From: Agapetus fuscipes
Taxonomy: Eukaryota; Arthropoda; Insecta; Trichoptera; Glossosomatidae
Direction of reading: 5' to 3'
Length of the DNA stretch: 64,000 bases
NCBI GenBank assembly: GCA_951799405.1
Contig: OX637363.1
Location: 4,898,001-4,962,000 of the forward strand
The translations under genes were made by a program, and so were the position numbers. Of the stretch, positions 20,457 through 30,359 are shown piece after piece. The notes beneath the pieces were generated by a model. The model saw nothing but the letters and a program-made list of their open reading frames with translations, was not told where the DNA came from and made no database searches. Every line of letters starts with the position of its first letter. Position 1 is the stretch's first letter.

Positions 20457-20519
20457 CTATAGACTACGGACTCTAATAATTTCAAAGTTTCTGGTAATAA
20501 TTTAAAAGGTGTTTTAAAT

Positions 20520-20727
20520 CATTGTCCATGCTTCACTTCCGTACATGCATTTTAGCAATTCACAAATCAAAACAAGGTAAATCCACGCGTTGACATTTAG
20601 CCACAGGCTGATAATCTTAGATCTCACTGTCCAGTGTCCATGCTTCACTTCCATACATGAATTTCAACGATAGCAAATCAAAACAAAGTAAGTCCACGCG
20701 TTTACATTTAGATGGTATGTACGAGGT
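20520..20727. repeat. ~115-bp satellite, left segment
   Basis: Two units with GTCCATGCTTCACTTCC and GGTAAATCCACGCGTT, separated from the main array by an RTE-A module. Confidence 0.85.
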
Positions 20728-20985
20728 CTAATCTAATCTGATCTAAGTTGCAAAGATATATTAACATTTAAAGCTTATATCAAATGCATGCCCATAAACA
20801 AACACGTGTAGTTCGCGCTTACAAATGCTGAATGTGTAGGTACTTACAAATTGAAATCCAAACCTCATATGAACATAAACCCTGCAACTCTTGCCGACCT
20901 TCCCTTAAAAAGGGGTGACTTTGGCAAAGTGAACCATTTTTTGCAGTATGGGTGGTCAGCCACTTATCAACATATAAGTCATGGA
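20728..20985 (-). repeat. RTE-A module inserted in satellite
   Basis: TCTAATCTAATCTGATCTAAG to ATATAAGTCATGGAAC; satellite sequence resumes directly after. Confidence 0.8.
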
Positions 20986-21700
20986 ACTAATGATATCTGA
21001 ATGCTATTATTTAACCCGCTGTCCATGACGCACTTCTATACATCAATTGCAACAATTAATTAATCAAAACAAGGTAAATCCACACGTTAACATTTCTCCA
21101 CAAGGTGATACTCTGAATGCTATTATTTAACCCGCTGTCCATGCCTCACTTCCATGCATAAATTGCAACAATTAATAAATCAAACAAGGTAAATCCACGC
21201 GTTAACATTTCTCCACAAGGTGATACTCTGAATGCTATTATTTAACCCGCTGTCCATGCCTCACTTCCATGCATAAATTGCAACAATTGATAAATCAAAA
21301 CAAGTTAAATCCACGCGTGAAAATTTCGCCACAAGGTGATAATCTAATGCTATCCCGCTGTCCATGCCTCACTTTCATACATCAATTGCAACAATTCATA
21401 AATCAAAACAAGGTAAATCCACGCGTCAACATTTCGCCACGAGGTGATAATCTAATGCTATTTGTTAACCCGCTGTCTATTCCTCACTTCCATACATGAA
21501 TTTCAACAATAGCAAATCCAAACAAAGTAAATCCACGAGTTTACATTTAGATGGTACGAAGTGATAATCTGAATGCGATTATTTAAACCACTGTCCATGC
21601 TTCACTTCCATACATCAATTGCAACAATTGATAAATCAAAACACGGTAAATCCACGCGTTAACATTTCGCCACAAGGTGATAATCTGAATGTCTACTTTT
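20986..21700. repeat. ~115-bp satellite containing RT-derived segment
   Basis: About six units (starts near 21011, 21135, 21250, 21357, 21473, 21590). On the reverse strand each unit reads through LMYGSEAW-like codons, the same segment that the 30.4-kb LINE encodes as TLMYGSEAWTV. Frames over it are repeat artefacts. 21701-22530 is unassigned, with a C-rich stretch near 21725-21770. Confidence 0.85.
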
Positions 21701-22537
21701 ATAATATCACTTTCTCGCTGTTTCCTCCCCCCCTGGGGATCGATCTCCCCACCCTCCCCACTCTTGCCGTTCACCGCGCATGCGCAGCGGGTGCACACTA
21801 GTGGTAGGTAGTTATAAAGAACACTTAGCGCACGCTTTACGACTGTGTACTGTATAGTGCGTACGCACCCAGTCACTATGCTAAGGGTTAGATAGGTCTT
21901 GTACAAGAAATCGGTAGAAAGAAAACTGGAACTGACATTTGATTAAGAACGGTTTTTTTTCGTCAAAAAGGCATTGTGTAATAGGGTAATTTCACATTTT
22001 TTTATTTCACAAAATGATAGACTATATCATTCTTAAAAATGCATCAGCATTTAAAAAAATATATATATATACGGCTTAGTTTTCAAACTATAGCTCTTAA
22101 AAATTCGCGCATTTTTGATTTCCGGTAAAAACATGGCATTTTTTATTTAGGCGGATATGACGTCGACGGATCTTCCGATCTTCGGAGTGTACCGTTGGTC
22201 CAGGCAGTCGTCGGATCCATCAACGTCATTTTGACGTCACGGCGTGGCTAGCCGGCCACGCTGCGTTTTGGCGGGACTCAAATTCTCGGCATTTTATTTT
22301 TGAAAATTATCAATGATATCTTTATTTTTACTACTTAAAAAAATATATGGTTGTGATTCTTAGAATGTACTTTACACAACCATATTATTTTCAACCGTTT
22401 TCTCTACCACTGCAATACCCCATTCCAGATTCAGGGAATGGTCTCCAGATTTGCAGAGTTTCCAAGATAACCAGAATTAATTTGTGTCGATATAAGGAAA
22501 TATGAAAGGCAAAATAGCAATAGGAAGACCGTTTTTC

Positions 22538-22801
22538 GTACAGCATGGGTGGTCAGCCTCATATCAACCTATTAGTCAAGAGATAATTTTTCATAACGAT
22601 ATTTTATTTTGATCTTTAGGCTATAATAATCTATAATCTAAGTTGCAAGGATATATTCATTTAAAGCTCTCAGATGTATGCCCACAAACCAACAAGTGTA
22701 GTTCGCGCTTACAAATGCTGAATGTGTACTTACAAATAAAATCCAAGCCTCAAATGAACATAAGCCCCACAACTTTTGCCGACCTTCCCTGAAACAGGGG
22801 C
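22538..22801 (-). repeat. Two RTE-A module fragments
   Basis: 22538-22584 is a 5' tip (CAGCATGGGTGGTCAGCC). 22625-22801 is a 3' part ending abruptly at GAAACAGGGG. Confidence 0.7.
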
Positions 22802-22974
22802 ATCTTTAGGCAATTTGCAAATTCAATTTTAATTTCTTCAAATTGCATAACTTCTACTATTATTTGATATGGATTTCGCCACTGGGCTACGAGTATTTAA
22901 ATACGAGAACAAATGGAAAATAAATATTCCAATAGTACTTTATTCTTCCTTTTCTTAAAGCTATGTTAAGTAAA

Positions 22975-23040
22975 TGGAGGCAGCTCTGCAAAGGCTCTGG
23001 CCACCCCTAGCGGAATGGCGACAGAGTAACAGTTACAGTT
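22975..23040 (+). repeat. LINE family B, 3' tip
   Basis: AATGGAGGCAGCTCTGCAAAGG, CCCTAGCGGAATGGCGACAG and tail CAGTTACAGTTAC: the final ~60 bp of family B. Confidence 0.75.
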
Positions 23041-23089
23041 ACTGTCAATGCTTGGTTTTCATTTTAATTGTTTTCGTTTTTTGTTTCAG

Positions 23090-23146
23090 AACCCATCACT
23101 TTCCGCTACGCCATCAGGCACAGGCTGTCCACCACAAAATATCTAA
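23090..23146 (+). CDS. Candidate short exon
   Basis: A strong pyrimidine-rich acceptor (TTTTCGTTTTTTGTTTCAG) precedes a GC-richer stretch. In one frame it encodes NPSLSATPSGTGCPPQNI and then a stop; the other two frames stay open slightly longer. AATAAA signals follow at about 23297 and 23327. It could be a terminal exon of an upstream or TET isoform, or chance. No homology recognised. Confidence 0.3.
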   Translation, partial: NPSLSATPSGTGCPPQNI

Positions 23147-24188
23147 ATAATACCAAAGTTCAAACTTACTAACTTATTTATATTAGAGCATAGTCGAAGC
23201 CGTATTTTTAAACGCCAAAAAATACATAATAAGTCAATAATAATAAGTAAAAATACAAGAAAACAAACCGTCAGTACAAACTACAGAAAGCCTTGAATAA
23301 AATTTATGAATTATAAAAAAAAAAATCAATAAAAATAAACTTATGCGCTTTACAATATTTGTAACCTTAAAGTATTTTTCTAATCCGAAGTATTGAAGAA
23401 AAAATTGTAATTTTGTAACACAAATAATAAGCCTTAAAAATCATGTTGTAAAAGTAATGCTCAAAAAATTAAATTATTAAGTATTTAAAACCAAAGATTT
23501 AAGTCCATGACTCAAAAAAAAAACACATGAAATAAACCTCAAAAATTCCAAAATAATATAATTTTTGTAGATCTTTCTCGTAGATTTAAAAAATAGTGTT
23601 AACCCCCCGTGTGCCAGTGAAACAAGTCATTTTTTAAATTAACTTTTGTATGCTTTTAATCAAAATATTCCACGAAGTGATTTTTTTAAATTAATTTATT
23701 AAAAAAAGGTTCCAATGAAATCGAGTACAAAAAAATCTGCTTATTAATAATTAAAAATAATGCTAATTCAATGTTTGTGAAGTGAAATAAATAATATAAT
23801 TAAAAAAAACACAAAATATAATAATATATTTTCGTATAAACTTTTGAATGTATGTTAACAAAGTGTGTTCAAATTTTTTTGATCATTTTTACATTTGCCA
23901 TTTTTTTGGCAACAATTGATTGTCGAGATCTATCACCAAAAGCCATACATTTTGGGATCTATTGTTCACCGTATTCGATCTAGAAAAAGACATCCATCAA
24001 CATATTCATTCCGTAAATAAAGTGTAATTTGGATTCAATCATTGTTCGAATGACTGCTTTACCAAAAGGTTGAAAGATTAAAGTTTCGGCAACCTGAAGC
24101 AAATGCTCGTTTACTCAACCAGTTTTGAAGCAAGCTCTACCTTTTTTGCTTTGCTGAAGGGATAGTTTCTATCAAGCTTTGGGTGCAG
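23147..24188. other. AT-rich interval upstream of the TET exon
   Basis: Very AT-rich, several AATAAA and poly(A) runs, no recognised repeat. It could be 3' UTR of the candidate exon or intron/5' flank of TET. A plausible acceptor AG sits at 24187-24188. Confidence 0.4.
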
Positions 24189-25261
24189 AAAAGCGCAAGT
24201 TGTTTGCAATTGATGGTAAATTGGCAGTCAGGTCTGAGAATGGAGTTTTGTGGTTAATAGGAGGGATGAGCGAAGCTCTGGGTCCTGGAGGAGGCGGGGG
24301 TGGGGGCTTCACAGGATCTGAACACCTCCCACCCTTCAGCTCCTTCCAAGAAGACGGCGAACCGAGACTAGTCCAAGACCCAAGACTGCTAGACATATCC
24401 TGGGATTACTACGGAGATCCCAACCGCCTGGTCGAAGCTAGAACAGAAAACGGAATCGCGATCTTGGGTCAACCTCAATACAGACCTTGGGAACCTGCAG
24501 GGAAAGATGCAGCTCTCAGAGGAGGATTCGGAGACGCTAAGTTGCCTTCATTTCAAAGCCAATTCCAAGTATTTCCCGAGCCAGGAGAACCTTCAGCCGT
24601 TGGTGTCAGTTCTCCAGGTCCTGCGCCTCCTACTGCCACTTCTCTAACTCCTCTAGCTCCAGCCGCTTTCCACACGTTGACAGCTGTGAATCCACGAGCT
24701 TATTCCTTGCCTCTAACACCACAGTACATAGATGAACGACATTTGTTGTATCAACCAAACCTAGCAATCAATTTCCAACCGCAAAACGGGATTCTGCACC
24801 AGAATGGAACTCTCATCCAAAACATTCCAAACCAGACTGTTGTGCACGTCCTGAAAAACGAACCGCCAGCTTTTGAGATGAAGATCGGCAACACGACCAT
24901 CCCGATCTCTCAAGACACGAAATTCCTGCCGAACGGACTGCATCATTCCAATTTCCACAATCCAATCACAACTCTATTAGACAGCAATAGTTATGAAAAG
25001 AACAAGAACAACGGGTTCCAGAATGGAAGTTCTCCAACTAGGAGCGACTTTAGAAAGAAGGAGAGGAGAAAAATCAGAGCTAACAGTTTGGAGTCGAACG
25101 GGGAGTCTGATGGATCTGGGATGGAGGTTGGCTCTGAGAGCAGTGGCCAAGTGGCTGCAGTGTCTTCTACTGCAGGTGCTGGGTTCAAGTCCCCGCTGCA
25201 CGCGGGACCAGGCCAACCTAGAGACGCTCCGGATTTGGATGACATCTCAAGTGAAAAACAG
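24189..25261 (+). CDS. Tet: TET dioxygenase, N-terminal exon (partial gene)
   Basis: A long + frame with clear coding bias. It ends at the donor CAG|GTAAAT after codon ...SSEKQ, phase 0, matching the phase-0 CXXC exon 2.7 kb downstream, which is the basis for assigning it to TET. The encoded stretch has a Gly run (about 24290-24305), Pro/Ser/Ala-rich low-complexity sequence, a basic cluster RKKERRKIR (about 25051-25077) that may act as a nuclear localisation signal, and Ser/Gly/acidic sequence before the junction. No catalytic domain is expected here in the family. The 5' boundary is uncertain. The frame is open from 24158 but has no upstream ATG; the first ATG is 24266 (MSEALGP), giving 332 codons to the donor. 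Acceptor-like AGs at 24187-24188 and 24259-24260 would instead make it internal. TET proteins oxidise 5-methylcytosine (or N6-methyladenine/RNA in some insects) in the nucleus. Confidence 0.75.
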
Positions 25262-26027
25262 GTAAATTTAAATAACATTTTACAGTACCTTTGTTGCTAC
25301 CTTTGTCTCTCATCTATTCAATTATTGAATCCTAGAGTTTTCCTTATAGTCTTTATATGATCCTCCAGATATATAAATTTGAATAGTTTCATAATTTTCC
25401 ATCTCCAGAACTCTACCTGTTGAATTCTTCCATTTGTACGAAAATTCTTCATCCAATAATTTGTTTACACATATTTTATTTTATTTTTGTTGAATAATTT
25501 ATTTTAATTACTTTTAAATTGCTCCCTACAGTTGTTTTTACAATCAATTCTTTATATTTGAAACTGTTTTTCGCAAATATAAGCGAGTTGGAACAAAAAA
25601 CCGCTCCTTGTTATCTCAAATATAACGAGCTCCAGGCGTATCAATTTGCGAAGTCCAGAATCTGAAATAAATTGATTTGATTGCAAAAAAAAAACATTTT
25701 AAAAGGTTCATTTGTTCGGTTTTGATTATAATTATCAATGTTTCGAATATAAAAGGTTAAAAGTTAAGTAAAGTAAAAAAACCAGGGTGGAAATTTCTTG
25801 AGCTGTCACTGAGCGATTTTCGCGAGGAAGCGGGATGGATGCATTGAATGTACTAGCAAGTGCGAGGGAGACAGATAACAAAACGGTAAACTTTCATTAA
25901 AGGGTTTATTGCTTGTGTGCGTAATGGTTTTCAAGAAAAGGTGAACAATCTATTGACATATTGTGTCAAGAGTGTTTGCGAAAAATGGATATGTATTTGT
26001 GAAAACTCTATCTCGATTAATATTACA

Positions 26028-26325
26028 CAAATCGTTTTTGTGTTCTTTCAGCTTTGACCATGTTCTTTTTGCAGCTCCTACATCTGTCGACGTTTCGCTT
26101 TCCCTATCCCCCACCCCAGAGTGAAGGAAGATGAGAACAACGCAACGTATTTCCAACCAGTTAACACCAACGCGCGTCCGCGAAGACAACGAAGACCGCC
26201 ACGGCGCTTTGATAACTCGCCTCGAGGATGCTTTCTGCTCGTGAAAGCGAAACGTCAGCAGATGTAGGACCTGTAAATAGAATTAGAATGGTCAAACCCG
26301 AAAGAACACAAAAACGATTTGTTTA
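26028..26325. mobile_element. Penelope-type ends in head-to-head inversion
   Basis: Left arm 26028-26102 and right arm 26241-26325 are inverted copies (shared CGAAACGTC, CAGATGTAGGA and AACACAAAAACGATTTG). The 26103-26240 spacer continues the right copy upstream and contains a GC-rich, Arg-rich open stretch. Arms have diverged by several substitutions. Confidence 0.7.
26216..26262 (+). ncRNA. Hammerhead-like motif (decayed)
   Basis: CTCGAGGA in place of CTGAGGA, stem GCTTTC/GAAAGC with loop TGCTCGT, then GAAACGTC. One core substitution makes activity doubtful. Confidence 0.5.
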
Positions 26326-26654
26326 TTATTAACACTGGCCATGATAGTGAAAGTAAAAGTTTTAAACTTTATCTATCTATCTCTATTGCTGAAATACTGC
26401 CGCTAGGGGTGCTACCAAAATTGCGGCCTAGGCCTTCGTTTGACTTATAACTTGAAAGTGAGCCAGTATTTTAATTAATTTTGACTTGCACTTCGTCGCT
26501 TCGCCTTGTACCTATACTAAGCTACTTTCCTCAGACTTCCTGTGCACCTGTCACGGGTTCTGTTCCTTGTATGGCCTCATAATAATCATTACTGCTCTGC
26601 AAAAAGGTTAATTCAAATAATGACCTTTACATTAATGTTTTGGTCATTGAGTTG

Positions 26655-27010
26655 AAATATAAAAGAGAAGGAAAGACACTGAATGATAGAGTCCGCAATG
26701 ATTGGGTGATGAACGAGTGTGGTATAAAAGAGAATTTAAGAATGAAAGTACAAAAAAAGCACAATGAGATGGTTCGGATTGAAAGAATGGATGATGAACG
26801 ACTTAAGAAGAAAGTGGACAGAGGAAAACGTGGAAGGGGAGACCGAGGAAGGAATGCATAGACTGATAGACCAAATAGGTGAGATTGCGAAAGAATGGAA
26901 CCTGCAGAGTGAGAATAAGAGAAGAGTAGGTATGTATGAAGAAAGTGATGAATGTTGAAGAGATGGAAGAGGTATACAAGGACAGAAAGTGGAACGGCGG
27001 CAGGATACAA
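26655..27010 (+). pseudogene. LINE family C fragment, degraded
   Basis: KTLNDRVRNDWVMNECGIK is readable, then frameshifts through ERMDDERL, KRGRGDRG and IGEIAKEWNLQSENKRR. It is followed within 50 bp by an RTE-A-type module. Confidence 0.75.
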
Positions 27011-27060
27011 CAACACCAAATAAAATGTTTTATCCACGATTTCTCAGGAAATCAGCCGTT

Positions 27061-27316
27061 CTTTGACTGATAGGTTGGTATGCGGCTGACCACCCATGCT
27101 GTAAAAAATGGTTCACTTTGCCATTGTCACCCCTGTTTCAGGGAAGGACGGCTAGAGTTGCAGGGTGTATGTGCATTTGAGATTTGGGTTTTTATGTTGT
27201 AGGTTCACATGCGGCATGTGCAAGCATGAACTTGTGCGTGTCTACCTGTGAGAATGCATATAATGTGAATCCCAAATGTAACAGATCTTTGCAACTTAGA
27301 TTAGATTAGATTAGAT
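27061..27316 (+). repeat. RTE-A module
   Basis: Complete, from CTTTGACTGATAGGTTGG to three TTAGA units. Confidence 0.85.
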
Positions 27317-27350
27317 ATTCGGTAGGTAAGAATTACCGTGGAGATGACTG
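27317..27350. mobile_element. FB1 MITE end fragment
   Basis: ATATTCGGTAGGTAAGAATTACCG directly follows the TTAGA tail, suggesting the module inserted into an FB1 copy. Confidence 0.6.
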
Positions 27351-27520
27351 GTTCAGTTTTACCTTAAAGGAGACGATGTCTTCGTTTCTCCAACTTCTCG
27401 GTGTTCTTGCACAGCTTGATGAGTGATTAAAGATTTAAAATTATGATTACGGTCATTAGACGTTTTATAGAATGAAAAAAAACGGATTTTACTGACCGTG
27501 CAAAAGAGAAGAACGGTTTT

Positions 27521-27560
27521 CTCTACGTTTCGTCGGAGTCATATCCGACGTCCTCAGGAG
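27521..27560 (-). ncRNA. Hammerhead ribozyme motif, Penelope-associated
   Basis: Reverse strand: helix I CTC, core CTGAGGA, one extra C, stem II GTCGG/CCGAC with an 8-nt loop, then GAAA, palindromic ACGT, cleavage triplet GTA and GAG closing helix I. It lies just after the stop of the Penelope frame. The 4-nt ACGT suggests stem III could form only between two copies. Confidence 0.7.
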
Positions 27561-27571
27561 GCGTGTGTCTT

Positions 27572-27990
27572 CTACAAAGAAGAACCACGAACTGTTAAAT
27601 TATTGTTGTTTGATCGAGGCCGAAGGTTGTAGGTATTTTTATTAACCTTCGGTGATGCGTCCATAGATGTCGCAATACCTCCACTTGTGCAGAAGGACGA
27701 TATTATGTCTGGCCTCCATATACTGGAAAGTTTGTAGCTGTCATCTCTGTTGAAGTTGGGGTGCCTGTGTTTTTCGATTGCTTCCTTCACAAGTCGAGGA
27801 ATGAGAAATCTTTCTTTAGATAAAATTTTTGTTTTATCAAATCTGATCAGATGATTCACCCCTTTCTGTGAATGTTCACAGATAGCAGACTTGTTCGGGT
27901 TATTCGTCTTAACTGCACCAATATGTTCCTTCAATCGGGTGTAGATGCTGCGCTTGGTTTGTCCAATATATCGATGAGTGATGTTTTGTT
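27572..27990 (-). pseudogene. Penelope-like element, GIY-YIG C-terminus
   Basis: The frame reads [19 protein letters not shown], then KSAICEH, TKILSKERF, VKEAIEKHRHPNFNRDD and LSSIW. This is the GIY-YIG nuclease end of a Penelope protein: Arg in TR, Glu in KEH and Asn in FNRD are family features. The reverse-transcriptase part is missing. Its 5' edge lies within about 12 bp of the TET CXXC acceptor. About 120 bp of 3' UTR follows to about 27400. Confidence 0.88.
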
Positions 27991-28001
27991 GTTGTCTTCA
28001 G

Positions 28002-28142
28002 ACAAAGAAGAAACGCAAGAGGTGCGGCGAGTGCATTGGCTGTCAGCGCAAGGACAACTGCGGAGACTGCGCCCCCTGCAGAAACGACAAGTCCCACCAG
28101 ATCTGCAAGCAGAGGCGATGCGAGAAGCTCACCGAGAAAAAG
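28002..28142 (+). CDS. Tet: TET CXXC zinc-finger exon
   Basis: A 141-bp exon, acceptor CTTCAG|ACA, donor AAG|GTAGGC, both phase 0. The 47 residues hold the eight CXXC ligands: [15 protein letters not shown], then C at exon residues 35 and 40 ([10 protein letters not shown]). The lack of a KFGG segment and the QRKDNCGDC and [10 protein letters not shown] stretches match the TET/CXXC4/5 class rather than DNMT1, KDM2 or MLL. The domain binds CpG DNA and brings the TET protein to chromatin. It joins in frame to the upstream exon ([10 protein letters not shown]). Catalytic cysteine-rich and double-stranded beta-helix exons are not in the window. Confidence 0.93.
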
Positions 28143-28290
28143 GTAGGCCCAGCAATTATTATAGCAACTCATGACTTGAACGCAGCCTTTTCATCAGACT
28201 CGTGGCCATCCAAGAGAATCTTCAGCCTCTTCGTCATTATGCTCTCCAGAATCGTTATTCTGCTAAATTCATTACGACCTTTATGGCAAC

Positions 28291-28548
28291 TCGCTGCCTT
28301 AGTTCTTGTTTATCGTATACGCCATTGAGAAAATTTTACATGAGCAATGTTTGCATGTGTACTGGACCAATGTGTCTTATGAAAACAAGAAATTTATTTA
28401 AAAAATATTTAAAAGAACTCTTACATTATCGAGTTTTACGGTTTTTCTTAGCTCAGATTGTGTAGAATTTGATTCATAAGACAACTGCATGAAAAAGTCA
28501 TATTTGACAAGATTGGCGTATACGATAAACAAGAACTGGGGGAGCGAA
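28291..28548. mobile_element. MITE with TTCTTGTTTATCGTATACGCCA ends
   Basis: Inverted termini: AGTTCTTGTTTATCGTATAC on the left, GTATACGATAAACAAGAACT on the right, extending imperfectly to TCGCT/AGCGA. A half copy is at 57235-57322. No coding. 28143-28290 is unassigned. Confidence 0.75.
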
Positions 28549-28648
28549 CTACGTAGCGATTCGTGTCCAAAAGCAAGGTGTACTTACTGTGATTTTATTT
28601 TTTTTAATCTATGGAGATCTTGCAAAAGCGCTAGCAAGCTCTGACAAG

Positions 28649-28818
28649 GGGTGGAAGTCTCATCACCACGGTAATTCTTACCTACCGAATATCGGTAATA
28701 TTTGGATGAAGAATATAATCAGCTGTTACTATGCGGCCATTTTGGATTGACAGGTCTTCATACAAATATTACTGATATTCGGTAGGTAAGCATTACCGTG
28801 GTGATGAGACTTCCAGCA
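28649..28818. mobile_element. FB1 MITE, complete
   Basis: Arms GTGGAAGTCTCATCACCACG and CGTGGTGATGAGACTTCCAG; core GCGGCCATTTTGGATTG. Confidence 0.88.
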
Positions 28819-29019
28819 GGTCAGAAACGTGCCTACCGCCTTTGTCTCTAAAAGTGAGTGGTTCGACGTTACTGATCGAAATATTGCCGTTCTTGTAGCT
28901 TGCAGTTACAGGAGCATGTCTTTATGTTGCTCGGAATCTGTCAAGTCACAGTTGTTACAAATTTTATGGAACATATTTGACTGCCCCATCAGCTGTTCAA
29001 AAGCAACCACGTTTTATAC

Positions 29020-29254
29020 TGTTACGAGCTTATGGTAGTATTAGTGTATACGTGATTCTAATCACGCTGGTGAAACAACAGTATTATCCACTATGTTCGA
29101 GAAATCGAGAACAGCCGAGGAACGTCCTTTAGACGCTATATTTTTGGACCGCAATCGTGTGAGGAGGAGTTTCGATTGAAACACCTTGTGTTAAATAAAT
29201 CTTGAAAAATAAATTGCAGTTTAATTAAAAAGAAACCCAAATAAAATCATAACA
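29020..29254. mobile_element. Solo LTR, Gypsy type
   Basis: TGTTACGAGC...ATCATAACA, 235 bp. Flanks ATAC and ATAT agree at 3 of 4 bases. The last 70 bp share an AATAAATTGCAGTTTAATTA-like block with the 54.7-kb LTR. No internal region survives. A CR1/SINE-B tail fragment follows at 29265-29345. Confidence 0.65.
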
Positions 29255-29800
29255 ATATTCATGATTAGGAGGGTCCTTGAGGTGTGACACACAAAAAAGG
29301 CGCTCTTTTGTCATGTATCAAATTTTAATTAAATAAATTATCCTCATATATATATAATACATTATGGACCAATAGGATCGCTAGAAAAGATATGCTCATC
29401 CGCTAGCTGGTTTACAATAACGATAAATGCTTCAATTATTATCGAATGTACGATTTTTAAATCGGTCTCATACTGGATTCATCTCATTACAATTAGCAGA
29501 TTGTGTTTTGGCGGTTACATAAGTACGTATAATTGCCAAAAAGAACGGCGCATTATGAAATTCTTAATTTCTTTTGTATTTAAAAAAAAAGATGGCCGCC
29601 ATCCCTTCACGCGCAATTAAATTTTTTCTCTTACGTTCTTTTATATGAATTTTATGATAATAACCAAAGCGCTGCAATTAAATATTAAAATAAAGATTAC
29701 GAAAAAATAATATTTGTAAAATATTTAGCACGTTTGGAAATTAAATTAATGTACGACTTTTTGACATACCTACGTTGTAGGAGAACTTACTTAATTTTAG

Positions 29801-29836
29801 AAGTTTCGTTGGCATCGTAGCCAACGTCCTCAGGAG
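29801..29836 (-). ncRNA. Hammerhead-like motif
   Basis: Reverse strand: CTGAGGA, extra C, stem GTTGG/CCAAC, GAAAC. The family's ACGT after GAAA is changed to ACTT. No Penelope frame remains. 29346-29800 is otherwise unassigned, AT-rich. Confidence 0.55.
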
Positions 29837-29935
29837 ACAATCTTTGTTGTGCGGTGATTAAGGATGAAAATTCATCTTGGCTACCTTCTACGAATTTTAT
29901 AAATTAATTTAAAAATGATTATAACTGCAAGCTTT

Positions 29936-30190
29936 CGAGTTGGGTCGATAGCAGAGAGCTCGGGTTCGAATCCCACCGAGGGTATCAGAAATGATTTCCC
30001 GTATCGGTGTTCATTCCAAACCCAAAATAAAATACCATCAAGCTTTACTCAGCCTTCACAGGAAAAGAGTACCAGCTCCTTCTTCAATTGAAGTGGTTAA
30101 CGTAAGGCCGCCCCCTTACCTGTAGAAATAAATAGGTTCCACTCGCAACATGCGCCCCCTTCAGGGAAAGTGAGGCAAGAAGTTCAACTA
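29936..30190 (+). repeat. SINE-A copy with deleted head
   Basis: GGTCGATAGC joins directly to AGAGAGCTCGGGTTCGAATC, losing about 20 bp between the A and B boxes; the body is normal. Confidence 0.8.
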
Positions 30191-30359
30191 AAGATTAAAT
30201 AATAATCGCCTTTTTAATGCCTTTTTAAGATAGATTCGTTTTTTTTTTCAAATTTTCGCAAGAGGCATACGGCCTAACATTTTATCGTGTTCCTTCTCTC
30301 AGGCAAGCTTACACCCAATTATCTTTTATTTATTTAAGTATTTTTCGCAAAGAAAGTCC

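Larger units (their letters stand above)
25262..28001 (+). other. TET intron
   Basis: Donor GTAAAT at 25262, acceptor TTGTTGTCTTCAG ending 28001. It contains a Penelope palindrome, LINE-C, RTE-A, FB1 and Penelope coding pieces. 25262-26027 and 26331-26640 are otherwise unassigned. Confidence 0.8.

Noticed and set aside
22156..22174. GATCTTCCGATCT resembles the end of a sequencing adapter
   Set aside because: Only about 11-12 bases agree and the flanks do not match; chance or local palindrome is likelier than contamination.
24179..24188. TTG as start of the TET frame
   Set aside because: Not a plausible eukaryotic initiator; the first ATG is 24266 or the exon is internal.
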